Shown: positions 48,482-51,052 of the stretch, one piece after another
Position numbering within the stretch: the first letter of the stretch is position 1
Layout: every line of letters begins with the position of its first letter
Source of the DNA: Castellaniella sp.
GTDB lineage: Bacteria; Pseudomonadota; Gammaproteobacteria; Burkholderiales; Burkholderiaceae_B
DNA length: 51,052 nucleotides
Direction of reading: 5' to 3'
Assembly (NCBI GenBank): GCA_019104865.1
Contig: JAHRWZ010000096.1
Coordinates: 1-51,052 of the forward strand
Program-made: the position numbers and the translations under genes
Notes under the pieces: model-generated
What the model saw: the letters and a program-made list of their open reading frames with translations, nothing else
What the model was told of the DNA's origin: nothing
Database searches by the model: none

Positions 48482-49564
48482 TTACTTGATGGGGCTGGGT
48501 GCCACGACCTGCTTCATCAGGTCGTTGTTCCACTTGCCTTCCACCTTCACGTGACCGGCGGCCCCCAGTTCGAAGGCTTCGATCAGGTTGTGGTTTACGT
48601 AGGCGTAGACGCCCGGCTGCTTGAACTTGTACAACGCCACACCGACCGAACCGCCGGGAACGAACCAGGTTTCCAGATTGCGGTCGGGCGCGTTCGCGAA
48701 CTTGCCCCCATCCCAGACGTAGTCGCCGTGGCCGCCGATCAGGTGCGGACGGGTGTCGCGGTTGGCCGCCGAGTGGATGAACAGCACCGTCTCGCCGACC
48801 TTCGCCGTCATCGCGTTCTTGCCGGTCAGGGCGCCGACCTTGCCGTTGAACACCACGTGCGTCGGGGTCAGCTTGCGCATGACCTCGACGGTGTCGCCGT
48901 AGCTTTCCAGCGGCGTGTCGTAGGATTTGTAGTTGCCGTTCTCATCCTTGGGGATGTACAGGTCGAATTCGCCGATGGTGTAGGCCTTGTCGTAATGCAG
49001 CTTCTTGCCGTGTCCATCGGTCAGGCCTTCGCGCGGCAGGACCATCAGGGTGCCGCTCATGCCCGACACCACATGCCAGGGCACCATGCCTTCGGGCGCG
49101 CAGTGATAGATGAACGCCCCGGTGCGGTCGGCCTTGAAGCGCAGCACGGTCTGTTCGCCCGGCTTGATCTTGGTCAGCGCGCCGCCGCCCAGCGCCCCGG
49201 TCGCGGCGTGGAAGTCGATGTTATGTTCCAGCGTGTTCTTGCTGGAGTTGATCAGGGTCAGCTGCACGTAGTCGCCTTCGTGCACGACCATGGTCGGGCC
49301 AGGCATCGTGCCGTTGAAGGTCATCGCCTGCAGCGTCGTCCCTTTTTCCTCATCGACCACGATCTTCTTTTCTTCGATCGTCATCGTGAATTCGACAACC
49401 TTGGGCTTGGCCTTGGTGGCTTGCTCGTGGGCCATCACATTGGGGGGCGCGACCAGCATGGGGCGGATGTGCTCCAGCTGGTCGGCAGGGTCTGCGGTTG
49501 CCACGCCGCCGGCCAACAGAGACGCCAAGGCGGTGGCTGCCATACACAGACGAAATACCTTCAT
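48482..49564 (-). CDS. nirK: Copper-containing nitrite reductase
   Basis: A 360-residue periplasmic enzyme that reduces nitrite to nitric oxide in denitrification. A signal peptide runs to about residue 24 (GGVATA) and two cupredoxin domains follow. Type 1 copper ligands are H114, C155, H164 and M169; type 2 ligands are H119, H154 and H325. The catalytic D117 (EHNIDFH) and H274 ([10 protein letters not shown]) are present, so the enzyme looks complete. The start is the ATG at 49564 with GGGAG 6 nt upstream. An FNR/NNR-type box lies 72 bp upstream. Neighbours are nirV upstream and a cytochrome c downstream. Confidence 0.97.
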   Translation of the reverse strand: MKVFRLCMAATALASLLAGGVATADPADQLEHIRPMLVAPPNVMAHEQATKAKPKVVEFTMTIEEKKIVVDEEKGTTLQAMTFNGTMPGPTMVVHEGDYVQLTLINSSKNTLEHNIDFHAATGALGGGALTKIKPGEQTVLRFKADRTGAFIYHCAPEGMVPWHVVSGMSGTLMVLPREGLTDGHGKKLHYDKAYTIGEFDLYIPKDENGNYKSYDTPLESYGDTVEVMRKLTPTHVVFNGKVGALTGKNAMTAKVGETVLFIHSAANRDTRPHLIGGHGDYVWDGGKFANAPDRNLETWFVPGGSVGVALYKFKQPGVYAYVNHNLIEAFELGAAGHVKVEGKWNNDLMKQVVAPSPIK

Positions 49565-49635
49565 ATACAACTCCCTGATTGATTGTGTCGTCTTCTTCGA
49601 CAGTTCAATCTTGTCATGCCATGGGTTAACCCTTA

Positions 49636-49649
49636 TTGCGATGGATCAA
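49636..49649 (-). promoter_or_regulatory. FNR/NNR-type box of the nirK promoter
   Basis: On the minus strand TTGATCCATCGCAA matches TTGATNNNNATCAA with a perfect left half. If centred at -41.5, transcription would start near 49601, leaving a leader of about 37 nt. This fits low-oxygen/nitric-oxide activation of nirK by an FNR/NNR/DNR protein, which is not encoded in the window. Confidence 0.75.
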
Positions 49650-49772
49650 CCTCGTTCATGCGACGTTCATGTGTTGTCGGAATCCATTGATCTAACGCAA
49701 GCTCGCGGACTGTCGTCACGCGAAGACGCCAGGCCCCGGCATCCGGGTGCCCGAGCGCCCGGAAAAAGAGCG

Positions 49773-50618
<846 letters not shown>

Positions 50619-50671
50619 CGGGAAACCTCGTGGGTACCCCTCTATTGGACCCGGAAGTGCAACCCTCTGTT

Positions 50672-50685
50672 TTGAGACGAATCAA
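50672..50685 (-). promoter_or_regulatory. FNR/NNR-type box of the nirV promoter
   Basis: On the minus strand TTGATTCGTCTCAA differs from TTGATNNNNATCAA at one defined position. If centred at -41.5 the transcript would start near 50637, about 19 nt before the nirV ATG, which has GAGG 8 nt upstream. It is the second such box in this cluster. Confidence 0.7.
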
Positions 50686-50723
50686 GCCTTTGTGATGGAT
50701 GGAGGGTCTGGGTCTGGGATGTA

Positions 50724-50937
50724 GCCTGACGGAGGCGGTGCGGGGTATTTCGCGCCCCAGCCAGCGGTCCTCCCTGTGGTCGGACTGCCCGGATCTGCCT
50801 CGTACGGACTGGCGGTGGGCGAACTCGTCGCGCTGCGCGCTCCTCAGACACGCCCACCGAAGTCCCCAGCCCTCCCTTCGTCAGCATCCGGCGCTGGCCG
50901 ACTGTGCGCGAAATACCCCGCACCGCCTCCGTCAGGC
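50724..50937. repeat. 214-bp element with perfect 32-bp terminal inverted repeats
   Basis: Positions 50724-50755 (starting GCCTGACGGAGGCGGTGCGG) are an exact reverse complement of 50906-50937. Inside are further inverted pairs: GCCAGCG (50760-50766) with CGCTGGC (50892-50898), and CGGTGGGCG (50813-50821) with CGCCCACCG (50851-50859) flanked by GGACT/AGTCC. The whole unit can fold into one long hairpin. There is no gene or transposase in it and no obvious target duplication. It resembles a miniature inverted-repeat or large REP-like element. The rest of 50619-51052, outside this unit and the nirV promoter, shows nothing I can name. Confidence 0.8.
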
Positions 50938-51052
50938 AAGTGGCACCGTGATCTTATCCGCCAAAAGCCTGTCCAGGAACGCAAGCCTTAGCAGGCCGCA
51001 TGCGCGATACAACCCGCACACATCGCTCCCCAAAAAAACACCGGACACAGCC

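Noticed and set aside
50642..50923. A 93-codon frame on the minus strand in the terminal intergenic region
   Set aside because: It is made almost entirely of the inverted-repeat element and has no ribosome-binding site or recognisable domain.

Overview
The window is a GC-rich bacterial chromosome segment with densely packed, often overlapping genes. The gene order dksA-hslVU, dapF-DUF484-xerC and metK/lpxL pair/ahcY-metF, the SAH riboswitch in front of ahcY, a zinc-finger-less DksA and a short HslV propeptide all point to Burkholderiales, most likely Alcaligenaceae (Bordetella/Achromobacter/Castellaniella-like). That assignment is an inference from gene content. The copper nitrite reductase suggests a denitrifier.

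Layout. 1-7000: a catabolic block with a fumarylacetoacetate-hydrolase-family gene (cut by the window edge), a TRAP uptake operon, a LysR regulator, D-serine dehydratase and homogentisate dioxygenase. 7090-9550: glmS and an Lrp/AsnC regulator, divergent across three evenly spaced palindromes. 9765-15840: a five-gene branched-chain-type amino acid ABC transporter followed by a convergent class III aminotransferase. 16042-20950: a Cache-HAMP-GGDEF diguanylate cyclase, an RhlE-type RNA helicase with a strong terminator, and a MidA-type methyltransferase. 20947-25960: murI, cca, a Slt-type lytic transglycosylase and 5-formyl-THF cyclo-ligase. 25957-30468: the methyl cycle (metF, a small membrane protein, ahcY under an SAH riboswitch, metK) with a broken, toxin-less ccdA relic in between. 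30698-35061: two LpxL-type acyltransferases, dapF, DUF484 and xerC. 35058-39659: zinc homeostasis (znuABC, zur, a COG0523 GTPase) around an 18-bp palindromic operator. 39738-43776: dksA, hslVU behind a sigma-32-type promoter, a CusF-like protein, a GNAT enzyme and a cobalamin adenosyltransferase. 43843-48088: an HTH-Fic protein, an AhpD-like protein, an RpiR regulator and a C45-type acyltransferase. 48072-50618: cytochrome c, nirK and nirV with two FNR/NNR-type boxes. 50640-51052: no gene, but a 214-bp element bounded by perfect 32-bp inverted repeats.

The most notable unexplained signal links two loci 30 kb apart. A 26-bp near-palindrome upstream of the aminotransferase (15897-15922) recurs with 22/26 identity upstream of the RpiR gene (46094-46119). 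At the second locus it sits at the same distance from a truncated copy of the aminotransferase N-terminus. This suggests an RpiR regulon (aminotransferase, AhpD-like protein, C45 acyltransferase, possibly the liv transporter) that has been rearranged by duplication and deletion.
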